DNA of 64,000 nucleotides from Alphaproteobacteria bacterium (GCA_947465395.1 CANIAL010000004.1:1-64000), one strand, 5' to 3'; positions 43,303 through 53,384 are shown, numbered from the stretch's first letter. Made by a program: numbers and translations. Notes: generated by a model not told the origin, from the letters alone.

Positions 43303-44252
43303 CCGCGCCGCGTCAGCAGCCGCCAGGCATGGCGGGCTGGCTCCAGATAAAAATCCCGCAGACGCCTGTGCGGATTGTTCTCGCCCAATTCGTCTTCGTT
43401 CAGGCCCCAGCGATAGGTTTCGCGCATCCGGGGCACATAGATCGTGCCGAACATCCAGTCGAAAACGGAAAGACTGCTGCCCAGATTCCTGTCGCGATGG
43501 CGCGGCTCGGCGCTGTGATGAAGCTGGTGCAGGACGGGCGCCAGCAAAACATAATCCAGCCTGCCGTAGGAAATCGGCAAATGCGAATGCTGGGCCAGGC
43601 CCAGCGTCTGCAGGAAGAGTTCAACCCCAACCAGGAACAGCACCGGCGGCGCCTGCAGGGTGGTGCCGGTCAGGTACAGAAGCACGCCGCCGCCCAGCCC
43701 GCCGAAAATGGCGATGAAGCCCTGCATGTGCAGATATTCCAGCGGATGCACGCGGGCCGAAGTGAAGAAAGTCAGGACCTCCGCCGAATGATGCGTGCGA
43801 TGCACGCTCCACAGCAAAGGGATTTTGTGCAGAAGCCAGTGGGCGACATAGGCGCCAAAATCCCGGCACACAAAGATGACGGCGAACTGCAAAAGCCCGA
43901 TCACCAGGCCGTTCTGCAACAGGGTGGCGCGCGCGCCGAAATGCGCCGTCAAGAACGCCAGAAGATTGATGGTCAGGAATACGGTGACGATGGCCGAGAC
44001 CAGCGGCATCCAGAAGCCGGTGGTCAATACAAAATGCAGCATGTCCACGCGGGAGGAGCGGTGGCGGAAAAAATCGCGGCGGATGACATGGCCAAGCGCG
44101 GCGCGAAGGGAAAGACGCCGCCCGGGTTCGAACAAAAGATAAAAACCGATTCCCAGCAAGATGAAGGCCGCGATCATCCCGCCATTGTTCAGCAGCGTGT
44201 GCGGAAAATCCGCATAGACGGACCGGAGTGCGGGAAGCAGCGTCATCCGCAA
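43299..44252 (-). CDS. Sterol desaturase / fatty acid hydroxylase family membrane protein
   Basis: The 317-aa protein has four or more hydrophobic segments and the di-iron His clusters of this superfamily: HWLLHK, HRTHHS and HQLHHS, with a further His (LAQHSH) between. These enzymes use O2 and a non-haem di-iron centre to hydroxylate or desaturate lipids. Substrate unknown. The start may be the ATG at 44252 or 44246. A terminator lies between it and icd, so it has its own promoter. Confidence 0.92.
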   Translation of the reverse strand: MRMTLLPALRSVYADFPHTLLNNGGMIAAFILLGIGFYLLFEPGRRLSLRAALGHVIRRDFFRHRSSRVDMLHFVLTTGFWMPLVSAIVTVFLTINLLAFLTAHFGARATLLQNGLVIGLLQFAVIFVCRDFGAYVAHWLLHKIPLLWSVHRTHHSAEVLTFFTSARVHPLEYLHMQGFIAIFGGLGGGVLLYLTGTTLQAPPVLFLVGVELFLQTLGLAQHSHLPISYGRLDYVLLAPVLHQLHHSAEPRHRDRNLGSSLSVFDWMFGTIYVPRMRETYRWGLNEDELGENNPHRRLRDFYLEPARHAWRLLTRRG

Positions 44253-44311
44253 CAGGTATCAAAGAACTGCTTAAGCCAAAATTAAGGGGCCTTTGCACAT
44301 CTGGCTGCAAA

Positions 44312-44348
44312 CAAAAAAGGCCGGAACTTTCGCCCCGGCCTTCTTTTT
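44312..44348 (-). terminator. Intrinsic terminator downstream of icd
   Basis: The minus strand shows an AAGGCCGG/CCGGCCTT stem, a ten-base loop and a T-rich tail. It lies about 115 bases after the icd stop, past the long palindrome. T-runs on both sides would allow it to work in either direction. Confidence 0.75.
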
Positions 44349-44371
44349 CTTCTTAGCGTCAAGCGCGAGGA

Positions 44372-44454
44372 TTTTTGGCATCCTGAGCAGGAGCGCCGAG
44401 CGACGTGTACAAGACGTACACGAGCGATGGCGCGACGAACTCAGGGGCCAAAAA
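44372..44454. repeat. Long nested palindrome in the icd 3' region
   Basis: An 83-base imperfect inverted repeat. Working inwards, paired blocks are TTTTT/AAAAA, GGC/GCC, CCTGAG/CTCAGG, GCGCC/GGCGC and CGTGTAC/GTACACG around a short AAGA loop. Both internal loops hold the same GAGCGA sequence. It would form a long rod-like RNA in the icd 3' untranslated region. Confidence 0.75.
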
Positions 44455-44461
44455 GACCGCG

Positions 44462-45673
44462 CTAGCCCATCGCCTTCTGCAGATTCTCGTCCACCTTGTC
44501 GAGGAAGCCTTCCGTGGTCAGCCACTTCTGGTCGGGACCGACCAGCAGTGCCAAATCCTTGGTCATGTAGCCCTGCTCCACCGTGTCCACGCAGACCTTT
44601 TCCAGCGTGTCGGCGAACTTCTTGAGCTTGGCGTTATCGTCCAGCTTGGCGCGGTGCGCCAGGCCACGCGTCCAGGCGAAGATGGAGGCGATGGAGTTGG
44701 TCGAGGTCGCCTTGCCCTTCTGGTGTTCGCGGTAATGGCGCGTCACGGTGCCGTGCGCCGCTTCGGATTCCACGATCTTGCCATCAGGCGTCATCAGCAC
44801 GCTGGTCATCAGGCCCAGCGAGCCAAAGCCCTGCGCCACCGTGTCGGACTGAACGTCGCCGTCGTAATTCTTGCAGGCCCAGACATAGCCGCCCGACCAT
44901 TTCAGGGCCGAGGCCACCATGTCGTCAATCAGGCGGTGCTCGTAAGTAATGCCGGCTTCCTTGAACTTGTCGGCGAATTCCTTTTCGAAGACTTCCTGGA
45001 ACAGGTCCTTGAAGCGGCCGTCATAGGCTTTCAGGATGGTGTTCTTGGTGGACAAATACACCGGGTATTTCCGGCCCAGGCCATAATTCATCGAGGCACG
45101 GGCAAAATCACGGATCGAGTCATCAAGGTTGTACATCGCCATGGCGACACCGCCGCCGGGCGCCTTGAAGACTTCGTGTTCGATCACCTTGCCGTCATTG
45201 CCCACGAACTTGATGGTCAGCGTGCCGGCGCCCGGATAGACAAAGTCGGTCGCCTTGTACTGGTCGCCAAAGGCATGGCGGCCGATCACGATGGGCTGGG
45301 TCCAGCCCGGCACCAGACGCGGCACATTCTTGCAGATGATGGGTTCGCGGAAAATCACGCCGCCCAGGATGTTGCGGATGGTGCCGTTGGGCGACTTCCA
45401 CATCTTCTTGAGCTTGAACTCCTCCACCCGCGCCTCGTCGGGGGTGATGGTGGCGCATTTGACGCCCACGCCGTATTTCTTGATGGCTTCGGCGCTTTCC
45501 ACCGTCACCTTGTCATCGGTCTTGTCGCGGTATTCCACCGACAGGTCGTAATAATGCAGGTCCACGTCCAGATAGGGCAGGATCAGCTTCTTCTTGATGA
45601 GGTCCCAGATGATGCGGGTCATCTCGTCGCCATCAAGCTCGACGACCGGGTTGGCAACCTTGATCTTGTCCAT
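44462..45673 (-). CDS. icd: NADP-dependent isocitrate dehydrogenase
   Basis: The 403-aa enzyme is the homodimeric, eukaryote-like type found in many Alphaproteobacteria. It starts [20 protein letters not shown]. The isocitrate-binding [10 protein letters not shown] includes the key Ser, and the metal Asp residues lie in [28 protein letters not shown]-type sequence (residues about 252-279). It converts isocitrate to 2-oxoglutarate in the TCA cycle, making NADPH, and supplies GltBD with substrate. Divergent from trmJ. Confidence 0.97.
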   Translation of the reverse strand: MDKIKVANPVVELDGDEMTRIIWDLIKKKLILPYLDVDLHYYDLSVEYRDKTDDKVTVESAEAIKKYGVGVKCATITPDEARVEEFKLKKMWKSPNGTIRNILGGVIFREPIICKNVPRLVPGWTQPIVIGRHAFGDQYKATDFVYPGAGTLTIKFVGNDGKVIEHEVFKAPGGGVAMAMYNLDDSIRDFARASMNYGLGRKYPVYLSTKNTILKAYDGRFKDLFQEVFEKEFADKFKEAGITYEHRLIDDMVASALKWSGGYVWACKNYDGDVQSDTVAQGFGSLGLMTSVLMTPDGKIVESEAAHGTVTRHYREHQKGKATSTNSIASIFAWTRGLAHRAKLDDNAKLKKFADTLEKVCVDTVEQGYMTKDLALLVGPDQKWLTTEGFLDKVDENLQKAMG

Positions 45674-45788
45674 GACGCTTTTGTCCTTGTGGAAATGGGG
45701 CTTTGGAAGTGGCTCGAAAAGAGGGGCCGGAGCGGCTATAGCGGTGGCCCCAATAGCCCAGCCCCACCCTTTTCGTCAAAGGCGCCTG

Positions 45789-46529
45789 ATGTCTCCCCCC
45801 GCCGTCATTCTCAGCCACCCCCAGATGGGGGAAAATGTGGGGTCCGCCGCCCGGGCCATGAAGAATTTCGGCCTGTCGGACCTGCGCCTGATCGCCCCGC
45901 AATTTGGCTGGCCCAATGACCGGGCGCAGATCCTGGCCTCAGGTTCCGGCGACATACTGGAAGCGGCCCAGCTTCATCCCGATGCCGCCAGCGCCCTGGC
46001 CGGGTTCCAGCTGGTGCTGGCGACCACGGCGCGGGCGCGCGATGCGGTGCGCGAAGTCTTGACCCCGGCGGAAGCGGCGGCGCGCCTGCGCGAAGCCGAA
46101 AGCCGCGGCATCAAGACCGCGCTGCTGTTCGGGGCAGAGCGGGCGGGCCTGGACAATGACGAGATTTCGCTGTGCGACGCGCTGATCACCATTCCCACCG
46201 CGAAGATGTCGTCGCTGAATCTGGGCCAGGCGGTTTTGCTGCTGGGCTATGAATGGCTGAAGGCGGCGGACACCACGCCCGCCACCCGCACCCGCGACAG
46301 TTTCAACGACAAGCCCGCCAGCCGCCAGGAGCTGGTGGACATGCTGGAGCATCTGGAAGGCGAGCTGGATGCCGGCGGCTTTTTCTTTCCGCCCGCCAAA
46401 AAGGGGGCCATGGTGAGGAATATCCGCGCCATGATCCTGCGCGCGGGGCTTAATGACGGCGAGGTCAGGACCATTCGGGGAATGATCGTGGCGCTGGTGA
46501 AGAACAAGTATCGCGGAGAGAAGAAGTGA
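45789..46529 (+). CDS. trmJ: tRNA (Cm32/Um32) 2'-O-methyltransferase, TrmJ
   Basis: The 246-aa SPOUT methyltransferase starts at 45789 with PAVILSHPQMGENVGSAARA and has the knot motifs LLFGAERAGLDNDEI and IPTAKMSSLNLGQAVLLLGYE. TrmJ methylates position 32 of tRNAs. The C-terminal extension (MLEHLEGELDAGGFF) is normal for the family. A longer frame reaching into the icd promoter is not credible. The end overlaps the next start (GTGA). Confidence 0.95.
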   Translation: MSPPAVILSHPQMGENVGSAARAMKNFGLSDLRLIAPQFGWPNDRAQILASGSGDILEAAQLHPDAASALAGFQLVLATTARARDAVREVLTPAEAAARLREAESRGIKTALLFGAERAGLDNDEISLCDALITIPTAKMSSLNLGQAVLLLGYEWLKAADTTPATRTRDSFNDKPASRQELVDMLEHLEGELDAGGFFFPPAKKGAMVRNIRAMILRAGLNDGEVRTIRGMIVALVKNKYRGEKK

Positions 46530-47407
46530 CGCTTGTTCCGCTGATCGGTTTTGTGGTGGTGGCGCTGGTCGCGCTGGGTTTTGCCGCCTGGCCCCTGCGG
46601 CGTGCACCAAAGAAAGGCCGCTGGATATTGGGCGGGGCGCTGGCGCTGCTGCTGGGCGTGGGCGCGGGCACATATCTGATGGTGGGCCAGCCGCAGTTGG
46701 CATTGCGCGCAGGGCTGGGCCTTGAGACGCGCGAAGTGAATGGCCTGATCCCCTTCCTGATCACGCGGGTGCGGAAGACTCCCGCCGACCTGACGGCGTG
46801 GACATTCCTGGGCCGCGCCTACATGGCGGCGGGCGATCCGGGCGACGCGGCCAAGGCCTATGGCCGCGCGGTGACGCTTGCACGCCTGACGGCCAAACCC
46901 AACGCAGAACTGTCTTCTGCCTATGGCCAGGCGCTGGTGGCGGAAGGCGGCGGCGCCGTCAGCGACGACGCCATGACCGCGTTCAAGAACACCTTGGCGC
47001 TTGACCCGAAAGACAGCGCCGCGCGCTTTTTCATGGGCGAAGGCCTGGCCAGCCGCGGCGATGCCCAAGGCGCGCTGGCCATGTGGCAGGGATTGCTGGC
47101 AGACACGCCCACCAATGCGCCGCTGCACCAGACCTTGATTGACCGCATCGCGCTTCTGACATCACAGAGCGTGGGACGCAGCGGCGGCACGCCGGATATC
47201 GGCGCCATGGTAAACGGCCTGGCGGCGCGGCTGAAGCAGAATCCGAAAGATGCGGCGGGCTGGCAGCGCCTGATCCGCGCCTATGCCGTGATGGGCAAGC
47301 GCGATGATGCCAAGGCGGCCCTGGCCGAAGCGCGGCGGAGCTTTGCCGCTGACGCCGATGTGAACAAGGCGCTGAATGCGGAAGCGCAGGAATTGAAACT
47401 GGACTGA
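46526..47407 (+). CDS. TPR membrane protein, CcmI/CycH-like
   Basis: The 293-aa protein has two N-terminal transmembrane helices (residues about 4-22 and 34-54), then TPR repeats from about 85 to the end, including KNPKD-type segments (QNPKDAAGWQRLIRAYAVMG). This layout matches CcmI/CycH, which holds apocytochrome c during haem attachment, but no other ccm gene is in the window, so the assignment is by architecture only. The start is a GTG overlapping the trmJ stop. Confidence 0.8.
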   Translation: MTLVPLIGFVVVALVALGFAAWPLRRAPKKGRWILGGALALLLGVGAGTYLMVGQPQLALRAGLGLETREVNGLIPFLITRVRKTPADLTAWTFLGRAYMAAGDPGDAAKAYGRAVTLARLTAKPNAELSSAYGQALVAEGGGAVSDDAMTAFKNTLALDPKDSAARFFMGEGLASRGDAQGALAMWQGLLADTPTNAPLHQTLIDRIALLTSQSVGRSGGTPDIGAMVNGLAARLKQNPKDAAGWQRLIRAYAVMGKRDDAKAALAEARRSFAADADVNKALNAEAQELKLD

Positions 47408-47414
47408 AACTGAA

Positions 47415-48152
47415 CTAGCGCCGTTCCGGCGTTGCGCCCAGCGACGTCAGAAGCTTTTCAATTTCGCGCGCGGCCTTTTCTACCGCACCGGCATCACGGC
47501 TGCGCGCCACCAGTTCCACCCCAAACCCGTCATCGGTGTAAAAGGGATAGGAGCCGATGGAGACATCGGCGTGAGCGTTCTGAATTTCCGCCAGGCCCGC
47601 CGCCACCAACCCTTCACCGATCTTGGCGCTGACGGTGATGGCGATCACCGGCGCACCGCACGGCAAGATTGGCTCGATGGTTTCCATCATGGCGCGCATG
47701 ACGCGCGGCACGCCCGCCATCACAAAGACATTGCCGATGCGAAAACCCGGCGCCACCGAGGCGCTGTTGGGAATGGGCATGGCGCCATGTGGCAGCCGCG
47801 CCATGCGCTGGCGCATGGGATTGAATTGGGACTTGCCGTAATTCGCCTCCATCAGGGAAAACGTTTCGGCATGAAAACCGATGCCCACGCCGAACGCCTT
47901 TGCCACCGCATCGGCGGTGATGTCGTCATGGGTGGGGCCGATGCCGCCAGTGGTGAAGACAAAATCATATCGCGTGCGCAAGGCGTTCAACGCCGCCACG
48001 ATTTCGGCTTCCACGTCCGCAACAACGCGGCATTCCTTCAGGTCAATGCCCAGCGCGGTCAGCCGTCCTGCAATATAATGGGTGTTGGTGTCCTGGGTGC
48101 GGCCGGACAGGATCTCGTCCCCGATCACCAATATGGCGGCGCTGTGGCTCAT
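47415..48152 (-). CDS. CinA-like MoCF-domain protein
   Basis: The 245-aa protein has the molybdopterin-binding-like domain found in CinA: AAILVIGDEILSGRTQDTN at the N-terminus and FVFTTGGIGPTHDDITADAVA in the centre. It lacks the C-terminal nicotinamide-deamidase domain of full CinA, so it is the short form. Function unclear, perhaps nucleotide-metabolite clean-up. It converges on the TPR gene and is divergent from map. Confidence 0.92.
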   Translation of the reverse strand: MSHSAAILVIGDEILSGRTQDTNTHYIAGRLTALGIDLKECRVVADVEAEIVAALNALRTRYDFVFTTGGIGPTHDDITADAVAKAFGVGIGFHAETFSLMEANYGKSQFNPMRQRMARLPHGAMPIPNSASVAPGFRIGNVFVMAGVPRVMRAMMETIEPILPCGAPVIAITVSAKIGEGLVAAGLAEIQNAHADVSIGSYPFYTDDGFGVELVARSRDAGAVEKAAREIEKLLTSLGATPERR

Positions 48153-48217
48153 ATGCTGGTTTTAAACCAGAAATAACGGGCTGGAAAATCGCGCCAAACG
48201 GGACTACATGAAGGGCC

Positions 48218-49051
48218 ATGACGGTGGCCCCCGACACGGAAATCTTCGACACGGCGCGCAAGGCCCAGTTCGCGATCACCTTGCATGACGAAGCCGCGTT
48301 TGAAGGCATGCGCAAGGCCGGCCGGCTGGCCGCCGAAGTGCTGGATTTGATGGTGGACCTAGTCAAGCCCGGCGTCACTACCGCGGCCCTGGACAAGGTC
48401 GCCTATGATTACATCCTGGCGCATGGGGCGACACCGGCCTGCCTGGGCTATCGCGGCTATCGCCACACGGTCTGCACCTCCATCAACCATGTGGTCTGTC
48501 ACGGCATCCCCGCCGACAAGCCTTTGCGCGACGGCGATGTGGTCAACATTGACGTCACCGTGATCCTGGATGGCTGGCATGGCGACACCAGCCGCATGTA
48601 TCCGGTTGGCGAAATGAAATTGAAGGCCGCGCGGCTGGTGGACGTGACGTATGAATCCATGATGCGCGGCATCGCGGCGGCCAAGCCCGGCAACACCACC
48701 GGCGATATCGGCCACGCCATCCAGTCTTATGCCGAGGGGCAGGAGCGTTTTTCCGTGGTGCGCGATTTTTGCGGCCATGGCCTGGGAAAGATTTTCCACA
48801 CCCTTCCCAACATCGTGCATTACGGAAAGCCGGGGCATGGCGTGCCGCTGAAGCCCGGCATGTTTTTCACCATCGAGCCGATGATCAATATTGGCGGCTA
48901 TGGCGTGAAGGTGTTGAATGACGGCTGGACGGCCGTGACGCGCGACCGGTCCTTGTCGGCCCAGTTCGAGCATTCGGTGGGCATCACCGAAACCGGGGTC
49001 GAGATATTCACGGCTTCTCCAAAAGGTTTGGATAAGCCTCCTTATTTCTAG
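48218..49051 (+). CDS. map: Methionine aminopeptidase, type I
   Basis: The 277-aa enzyme removes the initiator Met. Metal ligands are visible: Asp in NIDVTVILDGWHGDTSRM, His in FCGHGLGKIFH, Glu in TIEPMINIG and Glu in QFEHSVGIT. The substrate-side His is in YRHTVCTSINHVVCHGIP. An N-terminal extension of about 20 residues precedes the core. Together with def in this window it covers N-terminal processing, although the two are not linked in an operon. Confidence 0.97.
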   Translation: MTVAPDTEIFDTARKAQFAITLHDEAAFEGMRKAGRLAAEVLDLMVDLVKPGVTTAALDKVAYDYILAHGATPACLGYRGYRHTVCTSINHVVCHGIPADKPLRDGDVVNIDVTVILDGWHGDTSRMYPVGEMKLKAARLVDVTYESMMRGIAAAKPGNTTGDIGHAIQSYAEGQERFSVVRDFCGHGLGKIFHTLPNIVHYGKPGHGVPLKPGMFFTIEPMINIGGYGVKVLNDGWTAVTRDRSLSAQFEHSVGITETGVEIFTASPKGLDKPPYF

Positions 49052-49166
49052 CCCCCTCCGGCCTTCGCAACTTTCGGCCGCCCACTTGAACAGAAGAGGG
49101 GCGGCCGGTTGCTACGGCCACCTCCCCCGCCAAATGCTTCGCATTGCGGGGGGAGGCGGGTCCGAG
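49052..49166 (+). repeat. Two-hairpin dispersed repeat, copy B
   Basis: This is a diverged copy sharing the landmark blocks with A and C: CCCCCTCCGG at the start, CCACCTCCCCC in the middle, a TGCTTCGCA loop and GGGAGGCGGG near the end. Hairpin 1 has a different sequence (GGCC..GCAAC..GGCCGCCC pairing with GGGCGGCC..GTTGC..GGCC), so the pairing is kept although the bases changed. It sits between map and radC. Confidence 0.7.
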
Positions 49167-49192
49167 TTACGTTTAGACAAGGGTGGGCGGTG

Positions 49193-49966
49193 ATGGGGCG
49201 CAAAGCGGCATCAACGGCGAAGGGCGTCTCTGATGGCGAACACTTCTTCGCGCCCGCGCAATCCGCAAAAATCGAAATACCGGATGAAGAGCCCGATACC
49301 GGTCCCGGCGGTCATCGCGGGAGATTACGCACACGCTTTCTCAAGGGCGGCGCCGACGCCATGCCCGATTATGAATTGCTGGAACTGACCCTGTTCGCCG
49401 CCGTGCCCAGGAAAGACGTCAAACCTCTGGCCAAGTTGCTGCTGGCCCGGTTCGGCAGCTTTGCCGAAGTAATCGCCGCACCGCGCGAGCGCCTGCTGGA
49501 AATCAAGGGCGTGGGCGAGGCCGTGGCCAATCTGCTCAAGATCGTGGAAGCCGCCGCCAAGCGCATGGCCCAGAGCAAGGTGATCGGGCGGCCGGCTCTG
49601 TCATCCTGGGCAGCGCTTCTGGATTATTGCACGGCGGCCATGGCGCGAAGCCCCACCGAGGAGTTCCGGGTGCTGTTCCTGGACCGCAAGAACATCCTGA
49701 TCGCCGATGAAGTGCAGACGCGCGGCACCATTGACCACACGCCGGTTTACCCGCGCGAGATCGTCAAGCGCGCCCTGGCCCATGGCGCATCGGCCATCAT
49801 CCTGGTGCACAACCATCCTTCCGGCGATCCCACGCCGAGCCGCGCCGATATCGAGATGACGCGCGATATCCAGGCGGCGGCCAAGGCGCTGGCCATTGCC
49901 GTGCATGATCACCTTGTGATCGGCCGCGCCGGTCATGCGTCATTCAAGTCGCTGGGATTACTGTAA
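49193..49966 (+). CDS. radC: RadC/JAB-domain protein
   Basis: The 257-aa protein starts at 49193. An N-terminal helix-hairpin-helix region ([16 protein letters not shown]) is followed by an MPN/JAB metalloprotease-like domain with [12 protein letters not shown] and the zinc motif [11 protein letters not shown] then D. RadC was named for repair, but its biochemical role is unsettled. A frame start at 49109 would run through repeat copy B and is rejected. Confidence 0.93.
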   Translation: MGRKAASTAKGVSDGEHFFAPAQSAKIEIPDEEPDTGPGGHRGRLRTRFLKGGADAMPDYELLELTLFAAVPRKDVKPLAKLLLARFGSFAEVIAAPRERLLEIKGVGEAVANLLKIVEAAAKRMAQSKVIGRPALSSWAALLDYCTAAMARSPTEEFRVLFLDRKNILIADEVQTRGTIDHTPVYPREIVKRALAHGASAIILVHNHPSGDPTPSRADIEMTRDIQAAAKALAIAVHDHLVIGRAGHASFKSLGLL

Positions 49967-50034
49967 AATCAGGGGCCTTTTCCCCTTGGCCCCTTCCGCG
50001 CTAGAAGCACCTGTAACATTCCTTCGGTGCCCCC

Positions 50035-51339
50035 ATGATTCCCCGTTATGCCCGCGAACAGATGGTTTCGATCTGGTCGCCCGAGAACAAATTCCGCATC
50101 TGGTTCGAGATCGAGGCCCATGCCACCGACGCGCTGGCCGACCTGGGCGTGGTGCCAAAAGACGCCGCCAAGAAGGTCTGGGAAAAGGGACGGGACGCCA
50201 AGTTCGACGTGGCGCGCATTGACGCCATCGAGCGCGAGGTCAAGCATGACGTCATCGCCTTCCTGACGCATTTGTCCGAAATCGTGGGGCCGGAAGCGCG
50301 TTTCGTGCACCAGGGCATGACATCGTCCGACGTGCTGGACACATGTTTGAACGTGCAGCTTGCCCGCGCCGCCGATCTTCTGATCGCCGACACCGATGCG
50401 CTGCTGGCCGCCATTAAAAAACGCGCCTTTGAATACAAGATGACGCCCACCATCGGGCGCAGCCACGGCATCCATGCCGAACCCACCACCTTTGGCGTCA
50501 AGCTGGCGGGCTTTTATGCCGAGTTCGCGCGCGCGCGCACGCGGCTGGTGACGGCGCGGGCCGAGATCGCCACCTGCGCCATTTCCGGCGCGGTCGGCAC
50601 CTTTGCCAACATTAATCCAAGGGTGGAAGCGCATGTGGCCAAGGCCATGGGGCTTGAAGTGGAACCCGTTTCCAGCCAGGTGATCCCGCGCGACCGCCAT
50701 GCGGCTTATTTCGCGGCGCTGGCCGTTGTCGCATCGTCGCTGGAGCGGCTGGCGGTCGAGATCCGCCATCTGCAGCGCACCGAAGTGCTGGAGGTGGAGG
50801 AATTTTTCTCGGCCGGCCAGAAGGGTTCTTCCGCCATGCCGCACAAGAGAAATCCGGTGCTGACGGAAAATGTCACCGGCCTGGCCCGCATGGTGCGAAG
50901 CTATGTCATTCCCGCCATGGAGAATGTGGCCCTGTGGCATGAGCGGGACATCTCCCACTCCTCGGTCGAGCGTTACATCGGCCCCGACGCCACCATCACG
51001 CTGGATTTTGCGCTCACCCGCATGACGGGCGTGATCGAGAAGCTCTTGGTGTACCCCAAGCGCATGCAAGAAAATCTCGACCGCACGCACGGCCTGGTGC
51101 ACAGCCAGCGTGTGCTGTTGGCCCTGACCCAGGCGGGCCTGGCGCGCGAAGACAGCTACCGGCTGGTGCAGAAACACGCCATGCGGGCCTGGAACGGCGA
51201 AGGCGATCTTCTCAGCCTGCTCAAGGCCGATCCGGAAGTGTCCAAAGCCGTTCCCGCAGACAAGCTGGAGGCCATGTTCGACCTTGGCTATCACCTGGCG
51301 CAGGTGGACACGATATTTGGCAGAGTCTTTGGAAAATAG
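50035..51339 (+). CDS. purB: Adenylosuccinate lyase
   Basis: The 434-aa enzyme acts twice in purine synthesis, releasing fumarate from SAICAR and adenylosuccinate. The fumarase-superfamily signature GSSAMPHKRNPVLTEN carries the catalytic Ser; TSSDVLDT and the catalytic His in GRSHGIHAEPTTFG are also visible. It opens the main purine cluster, followed six bases later by a small foreign-looking gene and then purC. Confidence 0.97.
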   Translation: MIPRYAREQMVSIWSPENKFRIWFEIEAHATDALADLGVVPKDAAKKVWEKGRDAKFDVARIDAIEREVKHDVIAFLTHLSEIVGPEARFVHQGMTSSDVLDTCLNVQLARAADLLIADTDALLAAIKKRAFEYKMTPTIGRSHGIHAEPTTFGVKLAGFYAEFARARTRLVTARAEIATCAISGAVGTFANINPRVEAHVAKAMGLEVEPVSSQVIPRDRHAAYFAALAVVASSLERLAVEIRHLQRTEVLEVEEFFSAGQKGSSAMPHKRNPVLTENVTGLARMVRSYVIPAMENVALWHERDISHSSVERYIGPDATITLDFALTRMTGVIEKLLVYPKRMQENLDRTHGLVHSQRVLLALTQAGLAREDSYRLVQKHAMRAWNGEGDLLSLLKADPEVSKAVPADKLEAMFDLGYHLAQVDTIFGRVFGK

Positions 51340-51344
51340 GGCAG

Positions 51345-51695
51345 ATGGCTGTTCCGACACATCGCAAAGCATGTCTGACGGCCAGTTACAAATCCCCTTG
51401 TCTCTATTGCAAAGAACTAATCTGGCACTTTCGGTGTAGCTGCCATAGCAGCGTTCAATTTGATCATCTCGGCTCTCCGTGGACCAAGCATGATTGCACC
51501 GACAAGCTTTTGAAAATTCTCCAAGACCGCGAAAAGAAGCACAGGTTCCGACTAATTAAACGGCAGGACATCAAGAAAAAGACGGCCAAGAAAGCCGAGA
51601 TTTCAATTCCAATCACGGCAAAAGCCTTTCGGAAAGCTGAGAACAAAAGGCAGCGCCGCAGAGTAAAGGCAACTCGCAGCATTCTTGGCTTCTAA
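51345..51695 (+). CDS. Small zinc-ribbon-like protein, low GC
   Basis: The 116-aa protein has an N-terminal Cys/His segment: CLYCKELIWHFRCSCH, then VQFDHLGSPWTKHDC. The last part resembles a conserved FDxLGxPWxKHxC motif that I associate with small zinc-ribbon proteins of unknown function. Residues 55-116 are highly basic, suggesting nucleic-acid binding. Codons and base composition are visibly poorer in GC than the purine genes on both sides, a sign of horizontal transfer. AGGGC precedes the start, which lies six bases after purB. The true partner or trigger is unknown. Confidence 0.72.
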   Translation: MAVPTHRKACLTASYKSPCLYCKELIWHFRCSCHSSVQFDHLGSPWTKHDCTDKLLKILQDREKKHRFRLIKRQDIKKKTAKKAEISIPITAKAFRKAENKRQRRRVKATRSILGF

Positions 51696-51838
51696 CTATT
51701 TGAAATTGCTGGTTTTTTCTCCCGCCTGTGGACGGGATGCCGCCATGCGTTCCCTGCGGCCCCTGGATCATTGCCCGCGGCCCCCCGGCTCCCTAAATTG
51801 TTATTTCACAACAGCCTTTTGGGCGTCAGGACCACCCC

Positions 51839-52599
<761 letters not shown>

Positions 52600-52603
<4 letters not shown>

Positions 52604-52839
52604 AAGCGCGCGTCTTCATTACCCTGAAAAATGGCGTTCTTGATCCGCAAGGAAAGGCCATTGGCCATGCCCTGAACGGGCTGGGTTTTGCGTCCGTGGG
52701 CGAAGTCCGCCAGGGCAAGGTGATCGACATTGACCTGTCCGAGACCGACGCCGCCAAGGCCAAAGCCGCGCTGAAGGACATGTGCGAAAAGCTGTTGGCC
52801 AACACGGTGATCGAAAAATACGAAATCGAGATTGGCTGA
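52600..52839 (+). CDS. purS: FGAM synthase subunit PurS
   Basis: The 79-aa protein starts [20 protein letters not shown] and has the [14 protein letters not shown] core of PurS. It bridges PurL and PurQ and carries ammonia between them. It overlaps purC by four bases and the following DUF2059 gene by one (TGATG). Confidence 0.96.
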
Positions 52840-53384
52840 TGTTCAAACTCGCGCGGCTTTTCGTTCTTCCCCTTCTGCTTCTGGCCGGGCCCGCATTTGC
52901 CCAAAACCGCACCACCCAGGCCCTGCTGGCGCAATCGCCGGAAAAGCTGGCGGCGCTGAGGACCGATCCCCATATCGCCAAGGCGCTGCGCTTCCTGGAA
53001 GTCTCGGACTCACGCGCCAATGTTATGAAGAAAACCGATGGCGTGATTGACGCCGTGATCATGTCCGAACAGCGCGAGCATCCCGGCCAGAACGCCACCT
53101 TCTGGAACGCCTTTCGCGAACAGGTGCGCGGTGAAATCCAAAATGAGACGGGCGATTTCGTGATCCTGTCGGCCCAGCTTTATGCGGCCCGCTTCACCGA
53201 TGCCGAGCTGGATCTGCTGATCAGCTTTTATTCCAGCGGCATCGGCGCAAAATATTTCCAGACCCGCGCCCAGCTGGACCGGCAGGAAAGCGACCTGGCC
53301 GATGCCTGGACCGAGCAGTTGACGCCGCGCGTGCTGGAAAAAGTGCGGGGCAAGTTCGTGGGCGGCAGACCCAACGCCCGATGA
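52839..53384 (+). CDS. Exported DUF2059-domain protein inside the purine operon
   Basis: The 181-aa protein begins with a signal peptide (residues 1-22, ending GPAFA). The mature part has the DUF2059 signature, a helical region ending [26 protein letters not shown]. Function unknown; the protein should be periplasmic. It starts inside the purS stop and ends 10 bases before purQ, so it is cotranscribed and probably co-translated with FGAM synthase subunits. An exported protein here is unexpected. Confidence 0.88.
   Translation: MFKLARLFVLPLLLLAGPAFAQNRTTQALLAQSPEKLAALRTDPHIAKALRFLEVSDSRANVMKKTDGVIDAVIMSEQREHPGQNATFWNAFREQVRGEIQNETGDFVILSAQLYAARFTDAELDLLISFYSSGIGAKYFQTRAQLDRQESDLADAWTEQLTPRVLEKVRGKFVGGRPNAR

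Noticed and set aside
49109-49192. A longer N-terminus for RadC.
   Set aside because: It would translate repeat copy B, giving Pro/Arg-rich sequence, while the ATG at 49193 starts a normal-length protein.
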